64,000 nucleotides of DNA, taken from NCBI RefSeq assembly GCF_024359525.1, contig NZ_JAKZEU010000001.1:496001-560000 (forward strand), given 5' to 3'. This DNA comes from Paracoccus albicereus (lineage in GTDB: Bacteria > Pseudomonadota > Alphaproteobacteria > Rhodobacterales > Rhodobacteraceae). Below, in pieces: positions 9,384 through 19,371 of the stretch. The notes below the pieces were generated by a model. The model was given only the letters and a program-made list of their open reading frames with translations. It was not told the origin of the DNA and made no database searches. Every line of letters begins with the position of its first letter. The stretch's first letter is position 1. The translations under genes were made by a program, and so were the position numbers.

Positions 9384-10018
9384 TTCAGTTCGTCGACCGA
9401 GCGGATCACCTTGCCCAGAAGACCGTAATCCAGTGCCTCTTGCGTGGTCAGCCAGAAGTCGCGCTGGGTGTCCTTCTCGATCCGCTCCATGCTCTGACCC
9501 GTCGCGTCGGCGAAAATCTGGTTCAGACGCTCACGCATCTGCCGGATCTGTTCGGCCTGGATCATCATGTCGGACGAGGTGCCGCCGATCCCGCCCGAGG
9601 GCTGGTGGATCAGGAAGCGCGTGTTCGGCAGGCAGTAGCGATTTTCCTTCTTTGCCGCGACGAAGATCAGCGCGCCCGCGCTGGCGACCCAGCCAGAGCC
9701 GATGGTCCGAACGGTCGGGCGGATGAACTTGACCACGTCGTGGATCATGTCGCCGGATTCGACGTGCCCGCCGGGCGAGGAGATCAGCATGTTGATCGGC
9801 TGATCGCTGTCTTCGGCCAAGGCCAACAGATGGGCCACGGTCCGCTGCGCCAGCTTGTCGTTGATCGTGCCTGCGACGATCACCGTGCGCGATTTGAAGT
9901 AGAGCTTGCCGATCTTGTCGCCCTCGGGCAGGCCAAGGCCGCCCTGCTCCTTGTCGTGGCGGCGATCGTCCTCTTCGGGTTCGTCGTCGTCGTCATCGTC
10001 CAGCCACTGGTGCCGCAT
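9380..10018 (-). CDS. ClpP-like serine protease subunit with acidic N-terminus
   Basis: A 212-residue ClpP-family protein. Catalytic Ser lies in GWVASAGALIF and His in FLIHQPSGGIGG; an Asp is expected further on (IEKDTQRDFWL). The typical ClpP N-terminal loop is replaced by a strongly acidic segment (LDDDDDDEPEEDD near residues 6-18), so docking to ClpX or ClpA may differ. It is probably a secondary ClpP paralogue, since the housekeeping gene normally adjoins clpX, which is absent here. It sits between flhA and the acetyltransferase and overlaps the latter by four bases. Confidence 0.88.
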   Translation of the reverse strand: MRHQWLDDDDDDEPEEDDRRHDKEQGGLGLPEGDKIGKLYFKSRTVIVAGTINDKLAQRTVAHLLALAEDSDQPINMLISSPGGHVESGDMIHDVVKFIRPTVRTIGSGWVASAGALIFVAAKKENRYCLPNTRFLIHQPSGGIGGTSSDMMIQAEQIRQMRERLNQIFADATGQSMERIEKDTQRDFWLTTQEALDYGLLGKVIRSVDELK

Positions 10019-10046
10019 CAGCCTGCTCCTTCACTCCAAAGCCGTG

Positions 10047-10066
10047 GCGGGACCCGAGGGCCCCGC
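10047..10066 (-). terminator. GC hairpin between flhA and the ClpP-like gene
   Basis: A near-perfect GC stem (GCGGGGCCC / GGGTCCCGC) sits about 30 bases after the flhA stop. There is no T-run, so it may act as an attenuator or mRNA stabiliser rather than a terminator. Confidence 0.35.
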
Positions 10067-10095
10067 CGCATCATTACCTAAGCAGAGGTGAAGGA

Positions 10096-11223
<1,128 letters not shown>

Positions 11224-11264
11224 GGTGATCTCTCCTGTTCGTTCGTTCGTCGGTGGCTTGGTCC

Positions 11265-11849
11265 TCAGGCCGGCAGGGCGCCGGACCGTCGGGCGATATG
11301 GGTCGCGATGGCATCCATCAGCGGTGGCGACAAGGCATCATAGGGCTCCAGCCCCAGTTCGCGAAGCCGGTCGCGCACTGCGCCCATGCGTGCGGGATCG
11401 ACGCCGGATTCAATGGCCGAGCTGACGAAGGCCGCGAATTCCGGCGGCGACCAGCCGGTGCTCTCGGACAGCTCGGTGTGAACGAAATCCAGCCCGTAGA
11501 ACGGGTGGTCGCGGCTTTCGATCCGGCCCAGCATGTGGACGCCGCAGGCGCGGCACCGATGGCGCCGGATCGGCGCATCGGGGTTCACGACCTCGAGCTT
11601 TTCCTCGTGCGCGGTAATCGTCACGGCGTCGCGCGGCACAACGGCGACCTGACTGAAGATCGCGCCGTCGGGTTTCCAGCATTTGGTGCAGCCGCAGATG
11701 TGATTGTGGGCGGATTGCGCGCCGATCCTGATTTCGACGGGGTCGGTGTCGCAATGACAACGCAGCGTGCCGCCGGAAAAATCCGCCGCGGCCCGCGCGA
11801 TCCCATGATCGACGGCGGGGTGAATTTTCACTCCCTCGGTCGAGGCCAT
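11265..11849 (-). CDS. gfa: S-(hydroxymethyl)glutathione synthase (glutathione-dependent formaldehyde-activating enzyme)
   Basis: A 194-residue zinc protein that speeds condensation of formaldehyde with glutathione, feeding flhA. Zinc-binding cysteines are visible in [18 protein letters not shown] and RHRCRACG, the full Gfa pattern. It is the first gene of the C1 run and lies 41 bases before flhA, so the two are probably one transcript. The promoter should lie in the 98-base gap before the next minus-strand gene; I see no clear box there. Confidence 0.93.
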   Translation of the reverse strand: MASTEGVKIHPAVDHGIARAAADFSGGTLRCHCDTDPVEIRIGAQSAHNHICGCTKCWKPDGAIFSQVAVVPRDAVTITAHEEKLEVVNPDAPIRRHRCRACGVHMLGRIESRDHPFYGLDFVHTELSESTGWSPPEFAAFVSSAIESGVDPARMGAVRDRLRELGLEPYDALSPPLMDAIATHIARRSGALPA

Positions 11850-11947
11850 GCTGCTATCCCCCCTCGGTCTTGCCCCAAGGTCGCGCGCCCCTGCACCGGG
11901 AACAAGTCAGCGGAAGGTTGTAGCGCGGCCGCTGCTGCCGGATGAAG

Positions 11948-12760
11948 TCATTGAAAAGAGGCTTGTTCCGGAAAGTGCCGCGCCACAACGGGCCAGACGG
12001 TCTGATCCTCTTTCGCGCGGGCGAGTGTTGTTCGGAAGACGGGATCATCGACGAATTCGAGATACCGGCCGAGGACATCCATTTCGGACGGGGCATCCCG
12101 CTTCTTCTGGAGATCGAATGAGGAGCCGCCGCCGTAATGGCGCACGATGGGAAGTTCGGTCGATGCTTCGGCAAGGCCGCACCATTCCGCAAGCGCCGCG
12201 CGTTCGGTCGGCGCCCGAAACCAGTCATCGTAGACGACCAGGCGATTTTGGTGCGGATCGCTCTTCGCCATACGCCCGCCTAGGTCGGTCAACGCGGCCC
12301 AATCGGCTGCACGCCGCAGCATCTCCGCGATCAGATCATCATCGGGGATGTTGCGCCGTGCCAACAGGACCTGCGTCGAGGCAAGCCAATTCAGGAAGCT
12401 GCGCGTCACGAACAGCGTATGCCAGCTTTCGTCGACCTCAGGTGCGAGACGGCTCCTACGCGTCATGGCCTGAACAACGTGGTCGGGCCGCTCGAACGAG
12501 GCCGCCTGGTAGGGCAGCGACTGCCAGTCAGCCAGCAAAGGCGCGGAAACTGACGCGTCGGCCGTCCTGCGAACGATCTGCCCCGACCGATGCAAAGAAG
12601 ACCAACCGGATTCGAGGCTTCGCGAAACGACGCAGGAGTTGAAATAAACCAACCCGTCCTGGTCGACCTGATCGATGACCGAGTGAAGGACCGCGTGATG
12701 GCCGCTGCGTTGCGGGGCAACGACGCACAGCTTCAATCCTTCCTCGGCTGGCCGAGCCAA
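11948..12760 (-). CDS. Sulfotransferase-like protein (putative)
   Basis: About 262-270 residues. The N-terminus reads LKLCVVAPQRSGHHAVLHSVID, resembling the 5-prime-phosphosulfate loop of PAPS sulfotransferases (usually PRSGST), with His-His replacing Ser-Thr; later stretches such as TLFVTRSFLNWLAS and VVYDDWF also recall that family. The longest frame uses TTG at 12760, only two bases beyond the grpE terminator hairpin; a TTG at 12736 preceded by GAGGAAGGA is an alternative. The family call is tentative and the substrate unknown. Confidence 0.6.
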   Translation of the reverse strand: MARPAEEGLKLCVVAPQRSGHHAVLHSVIDQVDQDGLVYFNSCVVSRSLESGWSSLHRSGQIVRRTADASVSAPLLADWQSLPYQAASFERPDHVVQAMTRRSRLAPEVDESWHTLFVTRSFLNWLASTQVLLARRNIPDDDLIAEMLRRAADWAALTDLGGRMAKSDPHQNRLVVYDDWFRAPTERAALAEWCGLAEASTELPIVRHYGGGSSFDLQKKRDAPSEMDVLGRYLEFVDDPVFRTTLARAKEDQTVWPVVARHFPEQASFQ

Positions 12761-12761
12761 A

Positions 12762-12785
12762 GCCCGCGGCCTTTAATTCGCGGGC
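12762..12785 (-). terminator. Terminator hairpin containing the grpE stop codon
   Basis: A 7-base-pair GC stem (GCCCGCG / CGCGGGC) has a 10-base loop that includes the grpE TAA, followed by TTT on the minus strand. It probably ends the hrcA-grpE transcript. Confidence 0.55.
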
Positions 12786-13318
12786 GTCGAAGACACGCCG
12801 ACCTTCGCGGGGCGCAGCAGCCGATCGTGCAGACGGAAGCCCTGGTCCATAACCTCGATGATCTCTCCCGCGCGGGTGCCGGGGACGGGCGCTTCGAACA
12901 TCGCTTCATGTTCGTTCGGGTCAAAGCGGTCGCCCTTGCCCGGTGCGATCGCGACGATGCCGTGTTTGGCGAAGATGTTGGACAATTCGCGCAGGGTCAG
13001 TTCGACCCCCTCGACCAGCGCCGCCTGGGCGCTGCGCTGCTCCTCACCCACAGCGGCCAAGGCACGGGTGAGCGCGTCGTGGACGGGCAGCAGGTCGCGG
13101 GCGAGCCGCGTCCCTCCATACTGCTCGGCATCGCGGCGTTCTTTATCGGCCCGCTTGCGGGCATTCTCTGAATCGGCCAGCGCGCGCATGAAGCGGTCGC
13201 GCATTTCGTCGCGCTCGGCGGTCAGACGGTCGATCTCCACAGCCGGGTCGGCCAGCGGATCGTCCATCGCGTCGTCTTCGGGCGTTTGGTTCTGGTCGCT
13301 CATCCTTGCGTCTTTCAT
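12773..13318 (-). CDS. grpE: Nucleotide exchange factor GrpE
   Basis: GrpE releases ADP from DnaK in the heat-shock chaperone cycle. The 181 residues show an acidic disordered start, a long coiled-coil (EIDRLTAERDEMRDRFMRALADSENARKRADKERRDAEQYG) broken here only for description, and the C-terminal beta domain with FDPNEHEAMFEAPVPG. It overlaps hrcA by four bases (ATGA). ATG at 13303 (MSDQNQ) is an alternative start. The hrcA-grpE pair is common in alphaproteobacteria. Confidence 0.95.
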   Translation of the reverse strand: MKDARMSDQNQTPEDDAMDDPLADPAVEIDRLTAERDEMRDRFMRALADSENARKRADKERRDAEQYGGTRLARDLLPVHDALTRALAAVGEEQRSAQAALVEGVELTLRELSNIFAKHGIVAIAPGKGDRFDPNEHEAMFEAPVPGTRAGEIIEVMDQGFRLHDRLLRPAKVGVSSTPAN

Positions 13319-14367
13319 CCCTTGCGGCCGGACAACACACGTCCGACCAACTGCGCCGTATAATCCACGATCGGCACGATCCGGCCGTAATTCAGCCGGG
13401 TGGGGCCGATAACCCCGACCGCGCCGACGATTTTTCGATCGGCATTCATATAAGGGGAAACCACCAGAGAGGAACCCGAAAGTGAAAAAAGAGTGTTTTC
13501 GGACCCGATGAAGATCCGCACGCCTTCGCCGTGTTCGGTCAGTTCCAGAAACTGGACGATGTCACTTTTCCGCTCCAGATCGTCGAAGAGGGTGCGGACC
13601 CGGCCGAGGTCGGTTTCCTGTTGTGCCAACAGGTTCGCGCGGCCGCGCACGATCAGCCGCGGCGCCGGCGCGGCCTCATCCCAGAGCGCAAGGCCGGATT
13701 CGACCAGCTGTGCGGCCAATTCATCCAGCTCGCGCCGCCGGGCCGCTATCTCGCGCCCGATGTGCTGCCGCAGTTCGGCCAAGGTCTTGCCGCCAGCGAC
13801 CGCGTTGAGGAAATTCGCAGCCTCTCGCAGCGACGACGCCGTCTGACCGACCGGTGGGGCAAAGATGCGGTTCTCCACCCGGCCATCCGCGAAGACCAGC
13901 ACCGCCAGGGCGCGATCAGGGGCAAGACTGACGAACTCGATATGGCTGACCGGACTGTCATGTTTGGGCATCAGCACCAGCGAGGCGCCCTGCGTCAGTG
14001 TGCTCAGCGCCATGCTGACCCGGTCCAGCAGCACGCCGGTATCGGCATCCTGGCCAACGTTGCGTTCGATCAGCGCGCGGTCTTCGGGGTCCACCGGCCC
14101 CATTTCCATCATGGCGTCGACGAACAGCCGCAGGCCAAGCTGGGTCGGCATCCGTCCGGCCGAGACGTGAGGGCTGTCGAGCAGGCCCAGAAACTCCAGG
14201 TCCTGCATCACATTGCGCACGGTTGCGGCGCTGACGCGTTCCGACATCTCGCGCGTCAGCGTGCGTGAGCCGACAGGCTCACCGGTATCCAGATAGGACT
14301 CGACCACGCGGCGGAAAACCTCGCGCGATCGGTCGTTCAGGTCTGAAAGCTTGCTGTGATCGGTCAT
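13315..14367 (-). CDS. hrcA: Heat-inducible transcription repressor HrcA
   Basis: A 350-residue repressor. The N-terminal winged helix (RSREVFRRVVESYLDTGEPVGSRTLT-type segment, residues about 10-35, then AATVRNVMQDLEFLGLL) is followed by the GAF-like domain ending GAVGVIGPTRLNYGRIVPIVD. HrcA binds CIRCE operators (TTAGCACTC-N9-GAGTGCTAA), usually before groESL; I find none upstream of this gene, so its local targets are not evident. It is divergent from rph with an 84-base gap. Confidence 0.95.
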   Translation of the reverse strand: MTDHSKLSDLNDRSREVFRRVVESYLDTGEPVGSRTLTREMSERVSAATVRNVMQDLEFLGLLDSPHVSAGRMPTQLGLRLFVDAMMEMGPVDPEDRALIERNVGQDADTGVLLDRVSMALSTLTQGASLVLMPKHDSPVSHIEFVSLAPDRALAVLVFADGRVENRIFAPPVGQTASSLREAANFLNAVAGGKTLAELRQHIGREIAARRRELDELAAQLVESGLALWDEAAPAPRLIVRGRANLLAQQETDLGRVRTLFDDLERKSDIVQFLELTEHGEGVRIFIGSENTLFSLSGSSLVVSPYMNADRKIVGAVGVIGPTRLNYGRIVPIVDYTAQLVGRVLSGRKG

Positions 14368-14451
14368 GGGACGTGAGGGCCCGGCTAGGGCGGGGTTGCG
14401 TGGGGGCCACGCGGCCCTGTATTTGGCGGGCGATAACGGAAAGGAATGCCG

Positions 14452-15165
14452 ATGCGCCCCTCTGGCCGGAATTTAAGCGATATGCGCCCGATTTCAATTG
14501 AAACCGGGGTGATGGCCCATGCCGAGGGATCGTGCCTGATCCGTTGCGGCAACACTCATGTCCTGTGCTCTGCAAGTGTCGAGGAAACGGCCCCGCGCTG
14601 GCTGAAAGGCTCGGGTCAGGGCTGGGTTACGGCGGAGTACGGGATGCTGCCGCGCGCCACCAACACGCGCAATCGTCGTGAGGCCGCATCTGGAAAGCAA
14701 AGCGGAAGAACCCAGGAAATTCAAAGACTTATAGGACGCAGCCTGCGCGCGGGCGTGGACCGCCGCGCGATGGGCGAGCGTCAGATCACCATCGATTGCG
14801 ATGTGATTCAGGCGGATGGCGGCACGCGCTGCGCCTCGATCACCGGGGGTTGGGTGGCGCTGAAGCTGGCGGTCGACAAGCTGCTGAAGGCGGGCGTTCT
14901 GACCAGCGATCCGATCGTCGATCACGTCGCCGCGGTCAGCTGTGGTATTTATGCCGGACAGAACGTGCTGGATCTGGACTATGCCGAAGACAGCGAGGCC
15001 GGGACCGACGGCAACTTCGTGATGACCGGCGCGGGTCGGCTGATCGAGGTGCAGATGTCGGCCGAGGGCGCGACATTCTCGCGCACCGAAATGGACGGAT
15101 TGCTGGATCTGGCAGAGGCGGGCGTCGCCCAACTTGTCGCCGCGCAGAAGGCGGCCATCGGGTGA
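14452..15165 (+). CDS. rph: Ribonuclease PH
   Basis: A phosphorolytic 3-prime exoribonuclease that trims tRNA precursors. The 237 residues begin [17 protein letters not shown] and contain [18 protein letters not shown] and GRSLRAGVD, all standard RNase PH motifs. ATG at 14452 has AAGGA six bases upstream, so I prefer it to ATG 14446. First gene of a plus-strand run (rph, rdgB, RidA-like, hemW, DUF454) joined by short overlaps. Confidence 0.96.
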   Translation: MRPSGRNLSDMRPISIETGVMAHAEGSCLIRCGNTHVLCSASVEETAPRWLKGSGQGWVTAEYGMLPRATNTRNRREAASGKQSGRTQEIQRLIGRSLRAGVDRRAMGERQITIDCDVIQADGGTRCASITGGWVALKLAVDKLLKAGVLTSDPIVDHVAAVSCGIYAGQNVLDLDYAEDSEAGTDGNFVMTGAGRLIEVQMSAEGATFSRTEMDGLLDLAEAGVAQLVAAQKAAIG

Positions 15166-15767
15166 GATTGTTCGCGGAAAAGCGGTTGCTGATCGCCACG
15201 CACAATGCCGGCAAGCTGGACGAGTTCCGCGAGCTGCTGGCGCCGCGTGGCATCGAGGTCGTGGGCGGTGCCGAGATGGATCTGGCGGAGCCGAATGAAA
15301 CGGAGACCACGTTTCTGGGCAACGCCCTGATCAAGGCACGCGCGGCGGTCGCAGCGACCGACCTGCCCGCGCTGGCCGACGATAGCGGGATCACTGTCGA
15401 TGGCCTGGACGGTGCGCCTGGCGTCTATACCGCCGATTGGGCCGAGACGCCTGAGGGTCGCGATTTCGACATGGCCATGGCGCGGACGTGGCGCGAGCTG
15501 GACGAGCGTGGCGCGCCCGAGCCGCGACTGGCGCAATTCCGCTGCACGCTGGTCCTCATGTGGCCGGACGGCCATCACGAAGTGTTCGAGGGCGTGGCAC
15601 CAGGACGGCTGGTTTGGCCGACGCGCGGGGCCCATGGCCACGGCTACGACCCGATGTTCGTGCCGGACGGGGACGATCGAACCTTTGCCGAAATGCCGGC
15701 CGAGGAAAAGAACCGCATCAGCCACAGGGGCGATGCGATGCGCAAACTGGAGCAGGCAATTGCGTAA
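15162..15767 (+). CDS. rdgB: XTP/dITP diphosphatase (RdgB/HAM1)
   Basis: A 201-residue house-cleaning nucleotidase that hydrolyses ITP, dITP and XTP. Seen: [17 protein letters not shown] at the start, [20 protein letters not shown] (general base Asp), and the C-terminal [10 protein letters not shown]. The GTG start overlaps the rph stop (GTGA), so it is coupled to rph. The frame is open further upstream inside rph, but the family N-terminus fixes the start here. Confidence 0.93.
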   Translation: MRLFAEKRLLIATHNAGKLDEFRELLAPRGIEVVGGAEMDLAEPNETETTFLGNALIKARAAVAATDLPALADDSGITVDGLDGAPGVYTADWAETPEGRDFDMAMARTWRELDERGAPEPRLAQFRCTLVLMWPDGHHEVFEGVAPGRLVWPTRGAHGHGYDPMFVPDGDDRTFAEMPAEEKNRISHRGDAMRKLEQAIA

Positions 15768-16134
15768 GATCAGCACAGGCTCGCCGTTCGAGGCGAAGAT
15801 GGCCTATAGCCGGGCGGTGGTTAAGGGAAACTGGTGCTTCGTGTCAGGCGTCACCGGCTACGATTACGCCACGATGCAGATGCCGGAATCGGTCGTCGAT
15901 CAGGCAAGGAACTGTTTTAAAACGATTTTCGGTGTTCTTGAGGACGCTGGGTTCGTACCCGAGGACATCGTCCGGGTCCAGTACATCGTCACCGATGCCG
16001 CGCTTGTCGATGAGATCGCCCCGGCCTTGTCCGACGCGCTCGAGGCCGTTCGACCAGCCGCGACCATGGTGGTTGCCGGTCTGATCCGCCCCGAGATGAA
16101 GGTCGAGGTCGAAGTGACCGCGATGAAGGAATGA
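15760..16134 (+). CDS. RidA/YjgF-family protein
   Basis: A 124-residue member of the RidA (reactive imine deaminase) family: WCFVSGVTGYDY near the start, FVPEDIVRVQYIVTD in the middle and RPAATMVVAGLIRPEMKVEVEVTAMKE at the end. The conserved Arg of true RidA (usually R105 before the final strand) is present as R in VRPAATM; deaminase activity is plausible, not proven. A TTG start at 15760 overlaps the end of rdgB by eight bases and has GGAG eight bases upstream; ATG 15799 would cut off the first strand. Confidence 0.85.
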   Translation: MRKISTGSPFEAKMAYSRAVVKGNWCFVSGVTGYDYATMQMPESVVDQARNCFKTIFGVLEDAGFVPEDIVRVQYIVTDAALVDEIAPALSDALEAVRPAATMVVAGLIRPEMKVEVEVTAMKE

Positions 16135-17315
16135 CGGCTTCTGCCGCGATGCTGGACGCCGATGCAGATTGGCGGCATGGCGGCTTCGGGCTGTATGTCC
16201 ACTGGCCGTTCTGCGCGGCAAAGTGCCCGTATTGCGATTTCAACAGCCATGTCGTCGCGGGCGTTGATCAGGCCCGATGGGCGAATGCTCTGTCGGCCGA
16301 GATTGCCCGCTATGGGGCCGTGACCGGCGGTCGTGTGCTGCACAGCATCTTTTTCGGCGGCGGAACGCCATCCCTGATGGCGCCAGAGACCGTCGCGGCG
16401 GTCATCGATGCCGCGCGGACGGCCTGGGGCTTTGCCAACGATATCGAGATCACGCTGGAGGCCAACCCGACCAGCGTAGAGCGTGGACGCTTCTCTGGCT
16501 ACGCCGAAGCCGGCGTGAACCGGCTGTCGTTGGGTGTTCAGGCCCTGCGGGACGAGGATCTGCGTCGTCTTGGGCGGATGCATTCCGTCGCCGAGGCGCG
16601 GGCGGCTTTGGACGTCGCGAAGGCGTGCTTTGACCGGGTAAGCTTTGATCTGATCTATGCGCGGCAGGATCAGACGCGCGACGCTTGGCGCGCCGAACTT
16701 GCAGAGGCTCTGGCGATGGCGGTCGATCACCTGTCGCTTTACCAACTGACGATCGAGCCTGGAACAGCATTCGGTGCGCGCCATGCGGCCGGTGGCCTGC
16801 GCGGGCTGCCCGAAGACGATCTAGCCGCCGACATGTATCAGGACACTCAGGATCTGTGCGAGGCGGCGGGCTTGGGCGGTTACGAGATCTCCAACCATGC
16901 TCGACCGGGCGCGGCGTCCCGGCACAACCTGATCTACTGGCGTCAGGGCGATTGGGTCGGCGTCGGACCGGGCGCCCATGGGCGCGTGACGCTGCCCGAA
17001 GGTCGTGTCGCAACCGAGGCGTATCGCGCACCCGGAGCATGGTTGGATGCGGTAGAACGGAAAGGCAGTGGCGAGATCGTGACAGAGGTCGTGCCCATGT
17101 CCGAGCAGGCAACCGAGTATCTTCTGATGGCTCTGCGACTGAGCGAGGGGCTGGATACGTCCCGATACGCACGTCTCGCCGGAACGCCCCTTGACGAGGC
17201 GGCGCTGGAGCGGTTGCAGGACTGGGGCATGATTGAACGCATGCCGGAGCGGATCGCCGCAACGGCTGCCGGCCGGCCGGTCTTGAATGCAATTCTGCGG
17301 GAATTGGCGGCCTGA
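16131..17315 (+). CDS. hemW: Radical SAM protein HemW (haem chaperone)
   Basis: A 394-residue radical SAM protein. The cluster motif is C28-AAK-C32-PY-C35, followed by Asp-Phe; coproporphyrinogen dehydrogenase HemN has a fourth Cys two residues on, HemW has Phe, as here. Also seen are FFGGGTPSLM and ITLEANPTSVE. HemW is a haem-binding chaperone for respiratory enzymes, often misnamed coproporphyrinogen oxidase. ATGA overlap with the RidA-like gene. Confidence 0.93.
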   Translation: MTASAAMLDADADWRHGGFGLYVHWPFCAAKCPYCDFNSHVVAGVDQARWANALSAEIARYGAVTGGRVLHSIFFGGGTPSLMAPETVAAVIDAARTAWGFANDIEITLEANPTSVERGRFSGYAEAGVNRLSLGVQALRDEDLRRLGRMHSVAEARAALDVAKACFDRVSFDLIYARQDQTRDAWRAELAEALAMAVDHLSLYQLTIEPGTAFGARHAAGGLRGLPEDDLAADMYQDTQDLCEAAGLGGYEISNHARPGAASRHNLIYWRQGDWVGVGPGAHGRVTLPEGRVATEAYRAPGAWLDAVERKGSGEIVTEVVPMSEQATEYLLMALRLSEGLDTSRYARLAGTPLDEAALERLQDWGMIERMPERIAATAAGRPVLNAILRELAA

Positions 17316-17671
17316 TGCCTCGGATCGCCTGGCTTTGCATCGGATGGGTTGCGATGACGCTGGCGGCGATCGGGGTCGCGCTGCCGATCATGCCCACAGT
17401 GCCCTTTCTTCTGGTAGCAGCCTGGGCTTTCTCGCGTTCATCTCCTCGCCTTCGCCAGCGCATCCGGCAGCACAAGCGCTACGGCCCGGCGGTTCGGGCC
17501 TGGCAGGATCACGGGGCGATTTCTCGGCTCGCCAAGGTCTGGGCGGTGCTGGCCATGGCCGCCGGCGTGGGGCTGGCGCTGTATCTGGGTGTCGATGGGT
17601 GGGTTGTCGCCATTCAGGCGAGCGTCTGTCTTGCGGTCGCGCTTTACGTGACCACTCGGCCAACAGTTTGA
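17315..17671 (+). CDS. DUF454 (YbaN-family) small membrane protein
   Basis: A 118-residue protein with an N-terminal hydrophobic segment (IAWLCIGWVAMTLAAIGVALPIMPTVPFLLVAAWAF-type, residues 3-38), then AFSRSSPRLRQRIRQHKRYGPAVRAW, the DUF454 signature, and a final membrane hairpin. Function unknown. Its start shares a base with the hemW stop. Converges on parB with only three bases between stops. Confidence 0.9.
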   Translation: MPRIAWLCIGWVAMTLAAIGVALPIMPTVPFLLVAAWAFSRSSPRLRQRIRQHKRYGPAVRAWQDHGAISRLAKVWAVLAMAAGVGLALYLGVDGWVVAIQASVCLAVALYVTTRPTV

Positions 17672-17674
17672 AAC

Positions 17675-18577
17675 TTAACGATATCCGCCCAGTGTTTGAC
17701 ACAGCTTGTCAAGCTGATCGAGATCGCTGTAGCTGATCACGATCTGGCCGCTCTGCAGGTCGCCGCCCGGATTGATCGCCACTCGCATCTTCAGCTGAGC
17801 GGAAAGGTCCGATTCCAGCGCGCGCGTGTCGGCATCTTTCTCTGCCTTGCGCGACGGCTTGCGTTGCTGGCTCGGTTCGGACTGGCGGCGCACCAACGCC
17901 TCGACGTCGCGGACCGATAGGCCCTTTTCAACGACGCGCCGCGCGATCTGGGTCGCATTCGGCTGATTGACCAACGCGCGGGCATGACCCGCCGTCAGGC
18001 GACCTTCCTTGACCCAAGCCTGAACCTGATCCGGGAGGTTCAGCAATCGCATCAGGTTAGCGACGTGACTGCGGCTTTTATTCAGCGCCTCGGCCAGCTG
18101 CTCTTGCGTATGGCCGAAGCGGTCCATCAACTGCCGAAAGGACGCCGCCTCTTCGATGGCGTTGAGGTCTGCTCGCTGAATGTTCTCGATCAGCGCGACT
18201 TCAAGCATCTCTGTGTCGGTCAGGGTCCGGATAATGACCGGCATTTCATGCAATTGCGCCATCTGCGCCGCTCGCCAGCGACGTTCCCCTGCGACGATCT
18301 GGTAAAGGTCGGACCCATCCGGGTGCGGGCGCACGATCAACGGCTGAAGAACGCCCCGAGAGCGGAGCGAATCCGCCAACTCACGCAGCGCTTCAGGATC
18401 GAAGGCCCGGCGCGGCTGGTCCGGGTTTGCGACAATCTGTTCGATCGGCAGCGTTCGATGACCGGTTTCGCTGTTGTCTTCCGCGCGACGATCGTCAAGC
18501 GACGGCGCCTCGATATCCGCCATCAGCGCCGAAAGGCCCCGACCCAGACCGCGCTTCGCAGGCTTACTGTCGCTCAT
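17675..18577 (-). CDS. parB: Chromosome-partitioning protein ParB
   Basis: A 300-residue CTP-dependent clamp that loads at parS. Seen: N-terminal KRGLGRGLSALMAD, CTPase/ParB box with LRSRGVLQPLIVRPHPDG and GERRWRAAQMA, helix-turn-helix around TQEQLAEALNKSRSHVANLMRLL, and a C-terminal dimer domain. It follows parA with an ATGA overlap. Two parS-like sites are 1.4 and 3.2 kb away. Confidence 0.97.
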   Translation of the reverse strand: MSDSKPAKRGLGRGLSALMADIEAPSLDDRRAEDNSETGHRTLPIEQIVANPDQPRRAFDPEALRELADSLRSRGVLQPLIVRPHPDGSDLYQIVAGERRWRAAQMAQLHEMPVIIRTLTDTEMLEVALIENIQRADLNAIEEAASFRQLMDRFGHTQEQLAEALNKSRSHVANLMRLLNLPDQVQAWVKEGRLTAGHARALVNQPNATQIARRVVEKGLSVRDVEALVRRQSEPSQQRKPSRKAEKDADTRALESDLSAQLKMRVAINPGGDLQSGQIVISYSDLDQLDKLCQTLGGYR

Positions 18578-19371
18578 GTTGCGGGCTCCATGCTGAGATC
18601 AAGGCGGGATACAAACTCGGAAGCGAAGGCCCGATAGGCGACGCTGCCTTTCGAATTCGGATCATAATGGACAACGGGAGCGCCAAAGGACGGCGCTTCG
18701 GAAACCCGGACGTTCCGCGGAATAATCGTCTTGTAGACAAGATCACCCAAGGTTGCGCGAGCGTCCGCCTCTACCTGTTGGGCAAGATTGTTGCGTCCGT
18801 CGGACATTGTCATCAGGACGCCGTTCACCCGCAGGCCATCATTTGCGGATTGGCGCACCTGCTTAACCGTCTGAAGAAGCTGAGAAAGCCCTTCGAGAGC
18901 ATAGAACTCCGCCTGCAGCGGAACAAGCACGCTATGGGCCGCAACAAGCGCATTGACCGTCAGCAGGCCAAGCGCTGGCGGGCAGTCGATGAGCACGATC
19001 TGCGGTCGACTGGCCTGCCGCAGTTTGCGATGCAAAAGGCGCGTCCGATCGGCGGTGCGGGCAAGTTCCAGATCCGCGGATGACAGGTCGGGCGTCGATG
19101 GAACAATACCAAGACGCTCGATTGCGGTAGGCTGTGTTACATCGGCAAGGGTCTCTTCGCCCACGAGAAGGTCATAGGTGGTACTGCGGCGAGCCTCGGC
19201 GGAGAGACCCAGTCCTGTTGATGCATTGCCCTGCGGATCAAGGTCAACGATCACCGTGTCGATCCCGGTTTCGGCCAGACAAGCACCCAGATTGACCGCG
19301 GTCGTTGTCTTCCCGACCCCACCCTTCTGGTTCGCGATGGCGATGATCAGGGTGGCAGGTTGCTTAGGCAT
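18574..19371 (-). CDS. parA: Chromosome-partitioning ATPase ParA
   Basis: A 265-residue deviant Walker ATPase: NQKGGVGKTTTAVNLGA (signature Lys), VDLDPQGNAST and LIDCPPALGLL. With ParB and parS it segregates the chromosome origin. It overlaps the rsmG stop by eight bases; order mnmE-mnmG-rsmG-parA-parB is conserved near alphaproteobacterial origins. Confidence 0.97.
   Translation of the reverse strand: MPKQPATLIIAIANQKGGVGKTTTAVNLGACLAETGIDTVIVDLDPQGNASTGLGLSAEARRSTTYDLLVGEETLADVTQPTAIERLGIVPSTPDLSSADLELARTADRTRLLHRKLRQASRPQIVLIDCPPALGLLTVNALVAAHSVLVPLQAEFYALEGLSQLLQTVKQVRQSANDGLRVNGVLMTMSDGRNNLAQQVEADARATLGDLVYKTIIPRNVRVSEAPSFGAPVVHYDPNSKGSVAYRAFASEFVSRLDLSMEPAT

Noticed and set aside
14368..14451. 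Search for a CIRCE operator before hrcA
   Set aside because: No TTAGCACTC/GAGTGCTAA-like inverted repeat is present in the gap.
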